From the NCBI GenBank assembly GCA_038245795.1, contig JBBRSC010000009.1:1-27661 (forward strand): a DNA stretch of 27,661 nt. Direction: 5' to 3'. Positions 1 through 8,200 of this stretch are shown here, in pieces; position 1 is the stretch's first letter, and every line of letters begins with the position of its first letter. This DNA comes from JBBRSC01 sp038245795. GTDB taxonomy: Bacteria > Actinomycetota > Acidimicrobiia > Acidimicrobiales > Microtrichaceae. The notes under the pieces are model-generated. The model saw only the letters and a list, made by a program, of their open reading frames with translations. It made no database searches and had not been told where the DNA came from. The position numbers and the translations under genes were made by a program.

Positions 1-633
1 GGCCCGGTTGAGCGTCGTCATGGACGCCACCACGTCGCCGGCGAGATCGTCGGGGCACAGGTCGTTTTTCATTGCCGTCGTCGCGATGCCAGTCCCAATC
101 GGCTTGGTCAGGATGACCACATCGCCGGGCAGACCAGCGGCGTTGGTCAACAGCTTGTCGGGATGCACCACCCCGGTGATTGCCATGCCGTACTTCGGCT
201 CTGAATCGTCGATTGAATGTCCGCCGACCAACGCGCATCCCGCCTCGGCCAAAACCTCGGCACCGCCGTCGAGCACCTCTCCAAGAATGGGCCATCCGAT
301 CTGGTCGCGCGGCCACCCCACGATGTTCATGGCCGTCACGGGCGTTCCACCCATCGCGTAGACGTCGCTCAGCGCGTTGGTGGCCGCAATTCGTCCCCAG
401 GTTCGGGCGTCGTTGACAACAGGCGTGAAGAAATCGACCGTCTGAACGAGCGCAAGGTCGTTGCTCAGCCGATAGATCCCCGCATCATCAGATGTCCCGA
501 ATCCCACGATGACTTCGGGTCGACTGGGCGGGACGATCGACATCGCTCCGAGCGCTGAGCGAAGCTCCTCGGCCGAGAGTTTGCAGCCGCACCCAGCGCC
601 GTGGGAAAAGTCCATCAGTCGTACGGCGTTCAC
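1..633 (-). CDS. selD: Selenide, water dikinase (selenophosphate synthase), 3' end outside window
   Basis: SelD makes selenophosphate from selenide and ATP, the selenium donor for Sec-tRNA synthesis. The visible N-terminal 210 or so residues carry the family hallmark SHGAGCGCK, which matches the catalytic Cys/Lys segment of E. coli SelD (here Cys15 and Lys18, so this SelD uses Cys and not Sec). Next come the DDAGIY and VDFFTPVVND metal/ATP-binding segments and the GGHSIDDSEPKYG stretch. I chose the GTG at 633 because it restores the NAVRL residues that precede the motif in homologues; the in-frame ATG at 615 is an alternative. The gene lies 32 bp downstream of tRNA-Sec on the same strand, so the two are probably cotranscribed. 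The C-terminus is cut off by the window edge. Identification is secure. Confidence 0.95.
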   Translation of the reverse strand, partial: MNAVRLMDFSHGAGCGCKLSAEELRSALGAMSIVPPSRPEVIVGFGTSDDAGIYRLSNDLALVQTVDFFTPVVNDARTWGRIAATNALSDVYAMGGTPVTAMNIVGWPRDQIGWPILGEVLDGGAEVLAEAGCALVGGHSIDDSEPKYGMAITGVVHPDKLLTNAAGLPGDVVILTKPIGTGIATTAMKNDLCPDDLAGDVVASMTTLNRA

Positions 634-665
634 AAGTTTTCTTTCAACAGGCCTTCGGATCGATG

Positions 666-760
666 TGGCGGAAACGAGAGGGAATCGAACCCCCGCGCCC
701 GAGATTCGGACGCCATCGGTTTTGAAGACCGGGGAGCCCACCAGGGTCTCAATCGTCTCC
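666..760 (-). tRNA. selC: tRNA-Sec (anticodon TCA)
   Basis: Read on the minus strand this 95-nt gene starts GGAGACGA and ends TCGTTTCC-G-CCA. This gives an 8-bp acceptor stem (one G-U pair) with an encoded CCA. The anticodon loop is CTTCAAA, so the anticodon is TCA, which reads UGA. A long GC-rich variable arm follows (about GCGTCCGA paired with TCGGGCGC), then a T arm with the GTTCGATT loop. The 8-bp acceptor stem, extended D stem and long extra arm together are diagnostic of bacterial tRNA-Sec and exclude Ser/Leu tRNAs. The D stem contains an A-G mismatch or a one-base bulge. It is immediately upstream of selD on the same strand. Confidence 0.95.
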
Positions 761-895
761 GTTGTCTTGCTACCACAGGCGTCATGGTGGCGACACCTGT
801 GATCCGTCGGATTCCCGACTGGGTCAGAAAGTTTTGCCTTCTGTGATGCTGGAAGCGCGTCACCGCCGATCGAGCCAGAACTACACTCACGACGG

Positions 896-1519
896 ATGCC
901 ACCTCGGATACCCCTCATTGAACATCGACAGGCTCCGCCGTCGGCGGCTCCGCTTTTCGAGGGGGGCGACCCTGGTCCACTGGTCGCTGCGTGGGCGCAC
1001 GTCCCCGAGTTGCTCGATGTTGCGCTGCCATTCATCGGCATGGTGTTGGGTCCCTCGTCCATCGGTATCCGCGCAAAGGAACTCGTCATCCTCCGTACCT
1101 CGGCTCTGATGGCCTGTCGCTACTGCGTCGATGCTCATACCGACGTTGCGCTCGATGTTGGGCTGGACCCGAACGAGGTGGCTGCGCTCCGAGACGAGCG
1201 GCCGATCGACGAGTCATTCACGGCGCCAAACGAACTCGCACTCCTCAAGTGGACCGACGCCGTTGCGATCGGGCCCGGCATCGTCCCCGACACCGTTGCC
1301 GAGGACATGGCACGCCACTGGCAGGACTACGAAATCGTCGAGCTCACCATGCTTGTGGGGGTCACGTTGATGCTGAATCGATTTGCAACATCGCTCCAGC
1401 TCCCCACGAGCGACCAGACCATGGATCGGTTACGCACGCTGGGCTTTCCGTCCACCGCCGATTCCCCACTCAGGATCGTGCCCGATACTGAACCAGTCAA
1501 CGAGAGCGACGCCCCATGA
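896..1519 (+). CDS. AhpD-like / carboxymuconolactone decarboxylase family protein
   Basis: This 207-aa all-helical protein has the AhpD active-site pattern: Glu62, then 11 residues, Cys74-Arg-Tyr-Cys77, then 3 residues, His81 (KELVILRTSALMACRYCVDAH). Spacing agrees exactly with the E-X11-CXXC-X3-H motif of AhpD, so a thiol peroxidase/disulfide-reductase type chemistry is more likely than a decarboxylase. A second CMD-like half, without the Cys pair, follows around residues 115-175. There is no clear Shine-Dalgarno site. A TACACT -10-like hexamer at 882-887 would put the transcript start close to the ATG, so the message may be leaderless. Its stop overlaps the start of the radical SAM gene (ATGA), so the two proteins probably act together. 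The substrate is unknown. Neighbouring selC is on the other strand. Confidence 0.85.
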   Translation: MPPRIPLIEHRQAPPSAAPLFEGGDPGPLVAAWAHVPELLDVALPFIGMVLGPSSIGIRAKELVILRTSALMACRYCVDAHTDVALDVGLDPNEVAALRDERPIDESFTAPNELALLKWTDAVAIGPGIVPDTVAEDMARHWQDYEIVELTMLVGVTLMLNRFATSLQLPTSDQTMDRLRTLGFPSTADSPLRIVPDTEPVNESDAP

Positions 1520-2343
1520 CATCGGTCCACGAAGCCATCGAGTCCCAGGCCATTGCGCCTCGCGTGTGGTTCTACACCAACTACCACTGCAACCTTGCGT
1601 GCTCGTACTGCCTCACCGAATCGTCGCCGAGCGCGCCACGCCGCCAGCTTGATCACGGGCTGATGAAGGCGTTGGCCCAACAGGCATCCGAGATGGGATT
1701 CACCGAAATCGGGGTCACCGGCGGCGAGCCGTTCCTTGATCCTGATCTTCCGGCAACACTTGCGGAGATCTCCGAGATTCTGCCGGTCATTGTGCTGACG
1801 AACGGGACGCTGTTCGTGGGTGATCGGCTTGATCGACTCTCCGTCATGATCGGCAAACGAATCACCTTCCAGATCTCGCTCGACTCGGCCGACCCCGATG
1901 TCAACGACATGGCTCGTGGGCCCGACAATTTCGCCAAGGTAGCGAGCGCCGTGCCCCGGCTCATCGCCGCTGGCCACCGTGTGCGGATCGCCAGTACCGG
2001 ACAATCGCCGGACCCGATCGAGCAGGAGCGGTTGTGTGCGTTCCATCGTTCGCTTGGAGTTCCTGACGAAGATCACGTCGTGCGCCCCATCGTGCAACGA
2101 GGCCGCGGCGTCGTGATCGATGGATCGATTCCTGCCGGAGCCTCCGAGCTCTACCCCGAGCTCACGATTACTGCTGACGGTGCATTCTGGAGTCCGTTCG
2201 CGCCCACGGTGATCGATGATCGCGTCGACACCGACCTCCTTCTCAGTCGAACGGTCGATCCCCTGCGCGTGCCAGCGGAACGCTTGGTGGCCCAAGCGAC
2301 CGGCCTACCCGCCGGAGCAGATGTTGCGCTCAACATTCGTTGA
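1516..2343 (+). CDS. Short radical SAM protein
   Basis: This 275-aa protein has the radical SAM [4Fe-4S] motif CX3CX2C (Cys25, Cys29, Cys32 in YHCNLACSYCL) and the SAM-contacting GGEP motif near residues 70-73 (IGVTGGEPFLDP). A typical partial TIM-barrel follows (VIVLTNGTLF; FQISLDSADPDVND). No C-terminal SPASM or twitch cysteine cluster is visible, so it probably carries a single cluster. It starts inside the stop codon of the AhpD-like gene, which predicts translational coupling. The architecture resembles radical SAM enzymes that modify peptides or small molecules, but nothing in the sequence identifies a substrate and no precursor-peptide gene is evident nearby. The next codons after the TGA stop (one sense codon, then another TGA) argue against Sec readthrough. 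Confidence 0.9.
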   Translation: MTSVHEAIESQAIAPRVWFYTNYHCNLACSYCLTESSPSAPRRQLDHGLMKALAQQASEMGFTEIGVTGGEPFLDPDLPATLAEISEILPVIVLTNGTLFVGDRLDRLSVMIGKRITFQISLDSADPDVNDMARGPDNFAKVASAVPRLIAAGHRVRIASTGQSPDPIEQERLCAFHRSLGVPDEDHVVRPIVQRGRGVVIDGSIPAGASELYPELTITADGAFWSPFAPTVIDDRVDTDLLLSRTVDPLRVPAERLVAQATGLPAGADVALNIR

Positions 2344-2356
2344 GTGTGAAGCCTTC

Positions 2357-2374
2357 GGCGGCCGGTCGGTCGCC
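2357..2374. terminator. Possible bidirectional terminator hairpin
   Basis: In the 57-bp gap between the convergent radical SAM and methyltransferase genes, GGCGGCC and GGTCGCC can form a 7-bp stem (one G-U pair) around a GGTC loop. There is no T tract, so this is only suggestive. Confidence 0.3.
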
Positions 2375-2400
2375 AACCTGATACCCCCAGAACCCCGTTC

Positions 2401-3051
2401 TCACTTCGTGAGGTATGTGTCGATTCGCTGAAACACGGCGATCACGAACTGCTGTGGGCTCGCCCACGGCGTGATGTGCATCTCGATGCCCGACCGAATC
2501 AGTTCGAAGTCGGGGGCGAATCGGAGACCGAGTTCGTCTGCCGACCAACTGCGCGTCGGGAGCCCGCTACACGAGTCGGGCCCATCTGGGCCGAAGACCT
2601 CGACTACGAGGTGGCCGCCGATCCGGATCGACGACCTCGCGCATCCGAGATACGCGTCGACCTGTTCGTCGTCGACCATGAAGTGCAGAACGGCACGGTC
2701 ATGCCAGATATCCCAGGTGCGCTCAGGCCGCCACGAGAGGATGTCAGCTGCGATCCACGAAACCCTCTGTGCTGCGTCGCCCAAACGTCGCTTCGAGGTT
2801 TCGAGGGCAGCAGCGGACAGATCGAGAACGGTCACGTCGGAATATTCCGATGCGATCAGGCCGTCCACGAGCGTCGAGCCGCCGCCGCCGACGTCAATCA
2901 CACTCGACGTCGGCCCGCCGCAGTTGCGAATCTCCTCGAGCGACCGAGAGGACACCTCCTGAAACCAACTCGTGTCCCCATGCTCCTTGGTCGACCAGAC
3001 AGCCTCCCAATGCTCGCCGCGATCGTCTATCGGCGCTCGTTGATCATCCAT
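2401..3051 (-). CDS. Class I SAM-dependent methyltransferase
   Basis: This is a small methyltransferase of about 216 aa. It has glycine-rich motif I VIDVGGGGS (about residues 51-59), an acidic motif II strand VTVLDLS (about 73-79), and the post-motif WDIWHDRAVLHFM region typical of the Methyltransf_11/25 group. The start HWEAVWSTKE...SWFQE resembles small bacterial methyltransferases that begin roughly 15 residues before HW. For that reason I chose the ATG at 3051; a GTG at 3111 is possible, and longer starts would run into the upstream nucleoside phosphorylase gene. The substrate cannot be read from the sequence. It lies downstream of the phosphorylase on the same strand, about 80 bp apart, possibly in one transcript. 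Confidence 0.85.
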   Translation of the reverse strand: MDDQRAPIDDRGEHWEAVWSTKEHGDTSWFQEVSSRSLEEIRNCGGPTSSVIDVGGGGSTLVDGLIASEYSDVTVLDLSAAALETSKRRLGDAAQRVSWIAADILSWRPERTWDIWHDRAVLHFMVDDEQVDAYLGCARSSIRIGGHLVVEVFGPDGPDSCSGLPTRSWSADELGLRFAPDFELIRSGIEMHITPWASPQQFVIAVFQRIDTYLTK

Positions 3052-3133
3052 GCGCTGGTAACTCTGCCACGACTCGTGGAACCGTTCGCTCAACAACGAG
3101 TCGTACCGCACACGATTCGATGAACTCTGTACT

Positions 3134-3928
3134 TCAGCTTTTGTCCCACCGATTGGCGATGGCCTCCACGAGGGCCAGGATCCGGTGCGTCCCGGCGTCA
3201 TCGCCTTTCTCGAAGTCATCGCCGTCGACCGCCATCGTGTTGGTCACGTGCGCCACGCAAATCACGTCTCGCTCCAACGCCTGCGCGTAGGCGTACAACC
3301 CCGCCGCCTCCATCTCGACAGCGTGTATCCCTTCGTGTTCGGCGGCGGCGATTGCGCTCGGTGTTTCTCGGAACGGCGCGTCGGTCGTCCACGACGATCC
3401 AGCGAAAACTGGCTCAGCGAGCGAAGTGATCCCGTCAGGAAAGAGCGCTGCTAGGCCGGGTCGCATGTTGGCCCATTCGGTTGCCGGGAGGTAGTGGGCG
3501 CTGGTGCCTTCATCTCGCCAAGCTCGTTCTATCAACACGAAGTAGGGGGGTACTCCCAAGGTTTGGATCTGGCCGGCTGAGGTCACCGAGATGATCAGCT
3601 CGCACCCCGATGCGTGCAGTTCCTCCGCTACTAACACGGCGTACGGCCCCCCGACAGCGCACGGAACGATTCCGATGTCACGGCCACCAATCTGTGTTGT
3701 CCACATCTCCGAGTGGTAGCACGCCCAGTTCTTCAGAAGCGTCGCCTCCCCCGTGAGACGCAGGTGACGAACCACGTCGCCATCGGGGTCGAGCAGACAT
3801 ACCCGCGGCATGGCGACTTCATCGAGGCCGCGCTGTCGGCGTGCCTCCCGGAGCAGGCCATCAACTTGGAACACTGACGGCTCGTCGTGCTGCTTCGGAC
3901 GTTGGATCGGTGCCGTGTCGTCATTCAT
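3134..3928 (-). CDS. Nucleoside phosphorylase (PNP/UDP family)
   Basis: This 264-aa cytoplasmic enzyme is expected to cleave nucleosides with phosphate to a base and ribose-1-phosphate. The diagnostic nucleoside-binding segment VEMEAAGLYAYA is at about 204-215, with the catalytic-region RDEGTS at 139-143. A glycine-rich phosphate-binding strand (VPCAVGGPYAVLVAEEL) is near 88-104, and SVTSAGQIQ near 114-122 matches the usual GxAGG-like position in degenerate form. The overall length and the long N-terminal extension (about 40 residues) are most like uridine phosphorylase relatives; purine specificity cannot be ruled out. GAGG abuts the ATG at 3928. It is divergent from the ABC permease gene across a 107-bp intergenic region. 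Confidence 0.85.
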   Translation of the reverse strand: MNDDTAPIQRPKQHDEPSVFQVDGLLREARRQRGLDEVAMPRVCLLDPDGDVVRHLRLTGEATLLKNWACYHSEMWTTQIGGRDIGIVPCAVGGPYAVLVAEELHASGCELIISVTSAGQIQTLGVPPYFVLIERAWRDEGTSAHYLPATEWANMRPGLAALFPDGITSLAEPVFAGSSWTTDAPFRETPSAIAAAEHEGIHAVEMEAAGLYAYAQALERDVICVAHVTNTMAVDGDDFEKGDDAGTHRILALVEAIANRWDKS

Positions 3929-4035
3929 CCTCGATCATTCTGACCGCTGGGGACGCAATTCTTCAGTTCGCCACTGCTGGCCGCGGAGAACTCAGCGTCG
4001 ATCATCACTAAGTTCAACGGATCACAGCACGACTC

Positions 4036-6618
4036 GTGCGGCGCGATCTCGCCGCCCGCCCCGGCCGTCAGGCCATGGTCATGGGAACCGTCATCATCGC
4101 TGTCACATTCACCACCGCGGCGTTCGGACTCTCGAGCCGACTCAGCTCGTTGCTCTCACCGGCCAGCACCACCCAGGCACTTGCCTCGACCCCTCGGGGC
4201 AGCGTCGTCATCCAGGCTGACTCGGGGGACCTCACCACCCGGACCGCGCTCGACCAATCACTCGTCGGGATGGTGAGCGCCCAGCCGGGAGTGGCGACCG
4301 CCAACGGCGGATACGACCAACCCGTGTCGTTCAAGGTCTCCAGCGCCGCCGGGCTGGGGCGGCCGCCGTTGTTCCGCGGGCTCCTCTTGTCGTCGACGTT
4401 CGACCGGGCGGTCTGGCAAATCACCTCCGGTCGAGCACCGAGCGGTCCCGACGAGGTGGCGTTGGATGCGCCGGGGCTGATCGTCGCTGATTCGCAACTC
4501 GGTTCCACACCGCAACTCGAATTGCCGACCGGTGCCCGCGATGTTCAGGTCGTGGGGATCGTGGCGCCCGTCTCGGGGCCGTCGCAGTCAGTCGGCTCAG
4601 CCGATCTGGCACCGACCGATCTGGCGGCCGCCGCGTCCATCGCCATTGCGTCGGCTCACGTCGTGTTGGATCCGGAGGTCGCACCCCAACTCCTCGATGC
4701 GGTGGGTCGTCTGGATCAGATCACCGCGCTCCCGCTGCCGGGCGTCGATCCCGACGACCTGGCGCGACGCCTGAAAAGTGCCCTCCCCGGATCGTTGCGG
4801 ATCACGGCCGCCGCCAGCCGTGCCGCTGCTACCCAGGCGACGATCGGATCGATCGACGATGGCATCCAGACCGCGACGCTCATCGAAGCGGCACTCACCG
4901 CGCTCGTCGCGGCGTTGGTGGTGGCGAACCTGTTCTCCGTGCTCACCGCTCAACGAACGCGAGAGCTGGGATTGCTCAGAGCACTCGGAGCCGGACGGCA
5001 CCAGATCACGCGCACGGTCGTCATCGAGGCGATGTTGGTCGGAGTGGTCTCGACGGTGCTGGGAGGGATCGCCGGGGGGTTCCTCGGGGCGGCCGCTGCA
5101 CGATTCGTGCAACCGGCTGATGCCAGCCCGACCTTCGTCTCGACACCGACGATGTGGGCGGCCGCCGCCATTGTCGGCATCGGTGTCACTCTCGCAGGAT
5201 CAGTCGCTCCGGCGGTGCGAGCTGGTCGGGTGTCGCCGCTCGAAGCGCTCTCCGAGGCCGGTGCGGGAGGCGAACGGCGGACACGACTCCTGCCGGGAGT
5301 GATTGCGTTGATCAACGGCGGGGCGGCGGTTGCGTGGGCGATCGCAACGACAGCGCCGTCAACAGCGTTCCGCAACGTGGTCGCCGGAGTCGGCGCGGCG
5401 TCGATCATCTGGGGCCTCGGTCGCTGCTCGCGTGCGGCTCTGGGACCGCTCTTCGATCTCCTCGCTCGGAGGTCGGGACGCCGCGACGTGACGAGTCGAC
5501 TGGCATTCGGCAATCTGTCCCGGCATCCCACACGGACTGCAGCTGCCGCCTCGACACTGATGATCGGGCTGGCACTCGTCGGAGCGGTGGCGACGGTCGG
5601 AGCCACGGCGCGGACATCCATCGACGCCCAGCTTCGAACGTCAGGATCAGCGCAGGTCATCGTGCAACGACGCGGCCTCGTGCGGGTGTCCACCGATTCG
5701 ATCGTCGGTGCATTGCGCAACGTACGAGGCATCTCAGATCTCGCCGAACTCCAGACCGTCGACGGGTCGATCAGCGGTCGGTCGGGAAACCAGCCCCAGG
5801 TCACCGCGACCAACTTCGATGCCATGGCCAGCATCGTCGACTTGGGCATCGTCGAACGATCGGCGGCCGGCACAGCGCCAACCGGCGATGCGGCCATGCT
5901 GTCGACGAACGCGGCGGACGCGCTCGGAACGCGAGTCGGCGAGTCCGTCACGTTGACCTCAGCGTCGGGAAGGAACCGATCGGTCCGCGTCGTCGCGTTG
6001 TATCAGAACACGGCAATCGTCGGACCAGCGGTCGTGACCCGCGAGGCGGCGAGAGCCGTCGGCGCGAGCGGCAGCTTCGAGCTGGCTGCCGTGCGCGTCA
6101 ACGACCGCGCTCCCTTCGACCGCGTCGTCAATCGGATCGACCGCATCGCCCGCTCGTTCCCCAAGGTCGGTGTGAATACCCCCGATGAGCTCGCCAAACT
6201 TGACGGCGGCATCGCTGACTCGGCGATCCGGGTGGTCGCCATCCTGCTGATCGGAGCGGTCGGTCTGGGGTTCGGTGGGCTCGCAGGCACCTTGGCATTG
6301 TCGACGCTCGAACGACGGCGAGAGCTGGTCCTGCTTCGTGCCATTGGATCGACTCGGGCGCAGCTCCGACGGAGCATCTCCATCGAGGCCGGCGCTGTCG
6401 CTGCCATTGCGGCAGCGGTCGGTTTGGCCGGGGGGTGCGGCGCAGCGTGGATCGGTTTGAGTTCGGCGACTAGTGCGTTCAGCGGCGCGCCTGTCGTTCC
6501 AGTCGGGGCGATCGCAGTGATCGCCCTCGGCGCGATCGCGTGTGCCTGGGTCGTGTCGCTCGCAGTCAGCCAGCGCGCGTCGAAGGTGCAGCCATCCGAA
6601 GCAGGCCGCTTATCTTGA
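4036..6618 (+). CDS. FtsX/MacB-type ABC transporter permease, double-domain
   Basis: This 860-aa membrane protein has ten predicted helices: TM1 about 12-33, then an extracytoplasmic MacB-type domain, TM2-4 (about 280-305, 326-356, 371-396), TM5-6 (417-440, 444-462), TM7 (498-526), a second extracytoplasmic domain, and TM8-10 (730-757, 781-808, 821-846). Each FtsX core carries the conserved cytoplasmic coupling sequence RTRELGLLRALGAGRHQ or RRRELVLLRAIGSTRAQ that contacts the ATPase. Such permeases move lipids, peptides or lipoproteins, or act mechanically on cell-wall enzymes. The GTG at 4036 is the first start after an in-frame stop at 4009, and the protein begins almost at the first helix. 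No ATPase gene is adjacent, so the partner is encoded elsewhere. Confidence 0.9.
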   Translation: MRRDLAARPGRQAMVMGTVIIAVTFTTAAFGLSSRLSSLLSPASTTQALASTPRGSVVIQADSGDLTTRTALDQSLVGMVSAQPGVATANGGYDQPVSFKVSSAAGLGRPPLFRGLLLSSTFDRAVWQITSGRAPSGPDEVALDAPGLIVADSQLGSTPQLELPTGARDVQVVGIVAPVSGPSQSVGSADLAPTDLAAAASIAIASAHVVLDPEVAPQLLDAVGRLDQITALPLPGVDPDDLARRLKSALPGSLRITAAASRAAATQATIGSIDDGIQTATLIEAALTALVAALVVANLFSVLTAQRTRELGLLRALGAGRHQITRTVVIEAMLVGVVSTVLGGIAGGFLGAAAARFVQPADASPTFVSTPTMWAAAAIVGIGVTLAGSVAPAVRAGRVSPLEALSEAGAGGERRTRLLPGVIALINGGAAVAWAIATTAPSTAFRNVVAGVGAASIIWGLGRCSRAALGPLFDLLARRSGRRDVTSRLAFGNLSRHPTRTAAAASTLMIGLALVGAVATVGATARTSIDAQLRTSGSAQVIVQRRGLVRVSTDSIVGALRNVRGISDLAELQTVDGSISGRSGNQPQVTATNFDAMASIVDLGIVERSAAGTAPTGDAAMLSTNAADALGTRVGESVTLTSASGRNRSVRVVALYQNTAIVGPAVVTREAARAVGASGSFELAAVRVNDRAPFDRVVNRIDRIARSFPKVGVNTPDELAKLDGGIADSAIRVVAILLIGAVGLGFGGLAGTLALSTLERRRELVLLRAIGSTRAQLRRSISIEAGAVAAIAAAVGLAGGCGAAWIGLSSATSAFSGAPVVPVGAIAVIALGAIACAWVVSLAVSQRASKVQPSEAGRLS

Positions 6619-6655
6619 CCCGACCTGCGGCAGCCTCCCGAGCCTGCGCGAGGTC

Positions 6656-7726
6656 CTACTGCCGGGCCACCTGGAATGACCACGACACATCGGCTCTGCC
6701 AGGCACCGTGAGCACGACGGCGTGGCGGCCAGCGGTCAATGGGCGCCGAGGGATGATCAGTACCGCGTTGCTGGAATCGAGAATCGATCGTCCGGTCGGT
6801 CCATAGATCGCGTCCGAGCTGACAAAGGTGTCTTCGTCGACCACGCAGATGTCGGCCGCGCCGAGGGTCGTGCCGTCGGGTGTGATCATCGATGCCCGCA
6901 CTCCTGTGGTGGGGGGATCGGCTGGCAAGAGGACGATCATCGGCAGCCCGGCGGAGCTGTAGCCGGGACATGATTCCAGCGGATTCGGAAATTCGCCGCC
7001 GAAGGATCGCAACCGGGTGATCGCCCCGTCGCCAGGGAACACAATCGGCACCGTCGGCGACGCCACTGTCGCGAGTCCACGAATGACGTCGAGCCCCGCG
7101 CTTGTTCCGAGGATGCCGAACGCCGACCGTTGCAGCGACGGCCGCAACATACCAATGGCGTGAAACGGAGCGGTCATCCAGTTTTCGATGGCGGCACGCT
7201 CGTTCTGTCCACCACCCAGATTCGAGGAGCCGCCGGCTGCTGCACCTTCTGGCGTGTAGCTCGTTGATGCCGGATTCTCTGTGTGGGCGTTGGCGTATTG
7301 GCCCGTGCGGAGCGCGCTCGGCGTATCACGGAGGTAGACGAGATGTTTGACGATGCCGACGGACCACGCCGGCTCATCTGTGATAGCCGACAGACCCGAT
7401 CCGAGTCGGTAGGAGTTGACGGTCTCGAGCCAGGTCGCCGTGGCCGACAGAGGATCCGCTGGCCCTGCGCCGTCATCGACGCGGAGGATGGACGGGCTCG
7501 GTTGGCGTGTCCGGCCAGCCAACAGCCCTGCGATCAGTTGAGCGACCTGCGCCTTCGTCGCAAGGCGCTGCCATCGACCGTTGACGCACCTCATGACAAA
7601 GGTTCCGTCGTCGCCGAAGTCAGAGGTCCGGCAGCGTGTTCCGGAACGCGCTGCTGATTGACACGATGCCGCGACCAAGCTCGCGATCAGTGCCAGCGCA
7701 CACACCACCCGTCGCTTGGAGATCAT
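6656..7726 (-). CDS. CAP (SCP/PR1-like) domain lipoprotein with N-terminal Cys module
   Basis: This 356-aa exported protein starts at ATG 7726, preceded by a good GGTGGA site 6 nt upstream. A basic start, a hydrophobic core and LVAASC give a probable lipobox with Cys22. Residues 28-65 form a small module (GTRCRTSDFGDDGTFVMRC, then GRWQRL and AQVAQLI) also found in the RCC1-repeat lipoprotein at 19471-20931. A CAP domain follows: WLETVNSYRLGSGL, the conserved NAHTEN His/Glu segment, and ENWMTAPFHAIGML. The C-terminal 100 residues are beta-rich and end in a domain that may bind ligand or cell wall. CAP proteins are secreted and their biochemical role is usually unclear. An in-frame ATG at 7741 is an alternative start. 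Confidence 0.85.
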   Translation of the reverse strand: MISKRRVVCALALIASLVAASCQSAARSGTRCRTSDFGDDGTFVMRCVNGRWQRLATKAQVAQLIAGLLAGRTRQPSPSILRVDDGAGPADPLSATATWLETVNSYRLGSGLSAITDEPAWSVGIVKHLVYLRDTPSALRTGQYANAHTENPASTSYTPEGAAAGGSSNLGGGQNERAAIENWMTAPFHAIGMLRPSLQRSAFGILGTSAGLDVIRGLATVASPTVPIVFPGDGAITRLRSFGGEFPNPLESCPGYSSAGLPMIVLLPADPPTTGVRASMITPDGTTLGAADICVVDEDTFVSSDAIYGPTGRSILDSSNAVLIIPRRPLTAGRHAVVLTVPGRADVSWSFQVARQ

Positions 7727-7774
7727 TCGTCGTCCACCCATCCGTTCCAACGCCCGAGCGACTGGGCAGAGACC

Positions 7775-8090
7775 GTAGATCCATCCTTGGACGGCGTCCA
7801 CCGTGACGCTGTCACCGACCGGGTCCAGATGGACAAGGTCGACTTCATTCCGAACTCGCGACTCGACGACGTACTTGCCGCCACCACCGCCACGCCCGCG
7901 GAGATCGACGCCGCGGTCAAGCTCTACGAAGACGCGCGGCTCCGCTCGTTGCGCACCACGATGATGCTGCTCGCGGCACTGGCCCTCCTGGCGGTCGTCC
8001 CCGCCGGGGAAGTTGCCGAACCTGCGTGACACAGACGACGAACTCTCGGTCGAGGACCTCCAAACGTCCTCATCGACCGCCGACGGCTGA
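7775..8090 (+). pseudogene. C-terminal relic of an MFS (DHA2-like) drug transporter, frameshifted
   Basis: The frame holding 7775-8033 encodes a stretch (VDFIPNSRLDDVLAATTATP, then EIDAAVKLYEDARLRSLR and a hydrophobic helix LLAALALLAVVPAG) that looks like the extracytoplasmic loop plus last transmembrane helix of 14-TM MFS exporters. Such proteins normally continue as PAG-x-LP and a short polar tail. Here the frame shifts at a GGGG run (8006-8009). Skipping one G restores KLPNLRDTDDELSVEDLQ and a stop at 8088-8090. The other 13 or so helices are missing, and the CAP lipoprotein gene occupies the upstream DNA in the opposite orientation. An expressed 66-aa protein from ATG 7829 cannot be excluded, but a decaying gene fragment is the simpler reading. 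Confidence 0.6.
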
Positions 8091-8200
8091 CAGGCGATAG
8101 CTGACGAGCGGGCCCGATCACCAGGTCCATGATTGCCCGCGAACGTGATGGGCCGAGCGGGCGGTACGGTGAGTGGGCAGAGCGTGAAGGAATGTTCGTC

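Noticed and set aside
1327..2295. 322-aa open frame antisense to the radical SAM gene
   Set aside because: The plus strand has clear CX3CX2C and GGEP motifs; the antisense product has no recognisable domain and is a by-product of high GC.
2341..2349. Possible Sec readthrough of the radical SAM stop TGA, because tRNA-Sec is nearby
   Set aside because: Only one sense codon separates it from a second in-frame TGA, and no CxxU-like context or hairpin is present.
4950..5951. 333-aa minus-strand open frame inside the permease gene
   Set aside because: Composition is low-complexity Ala/Pro/Thr/Arg, and the plus strand encodes conserved FtsX segments throughout.
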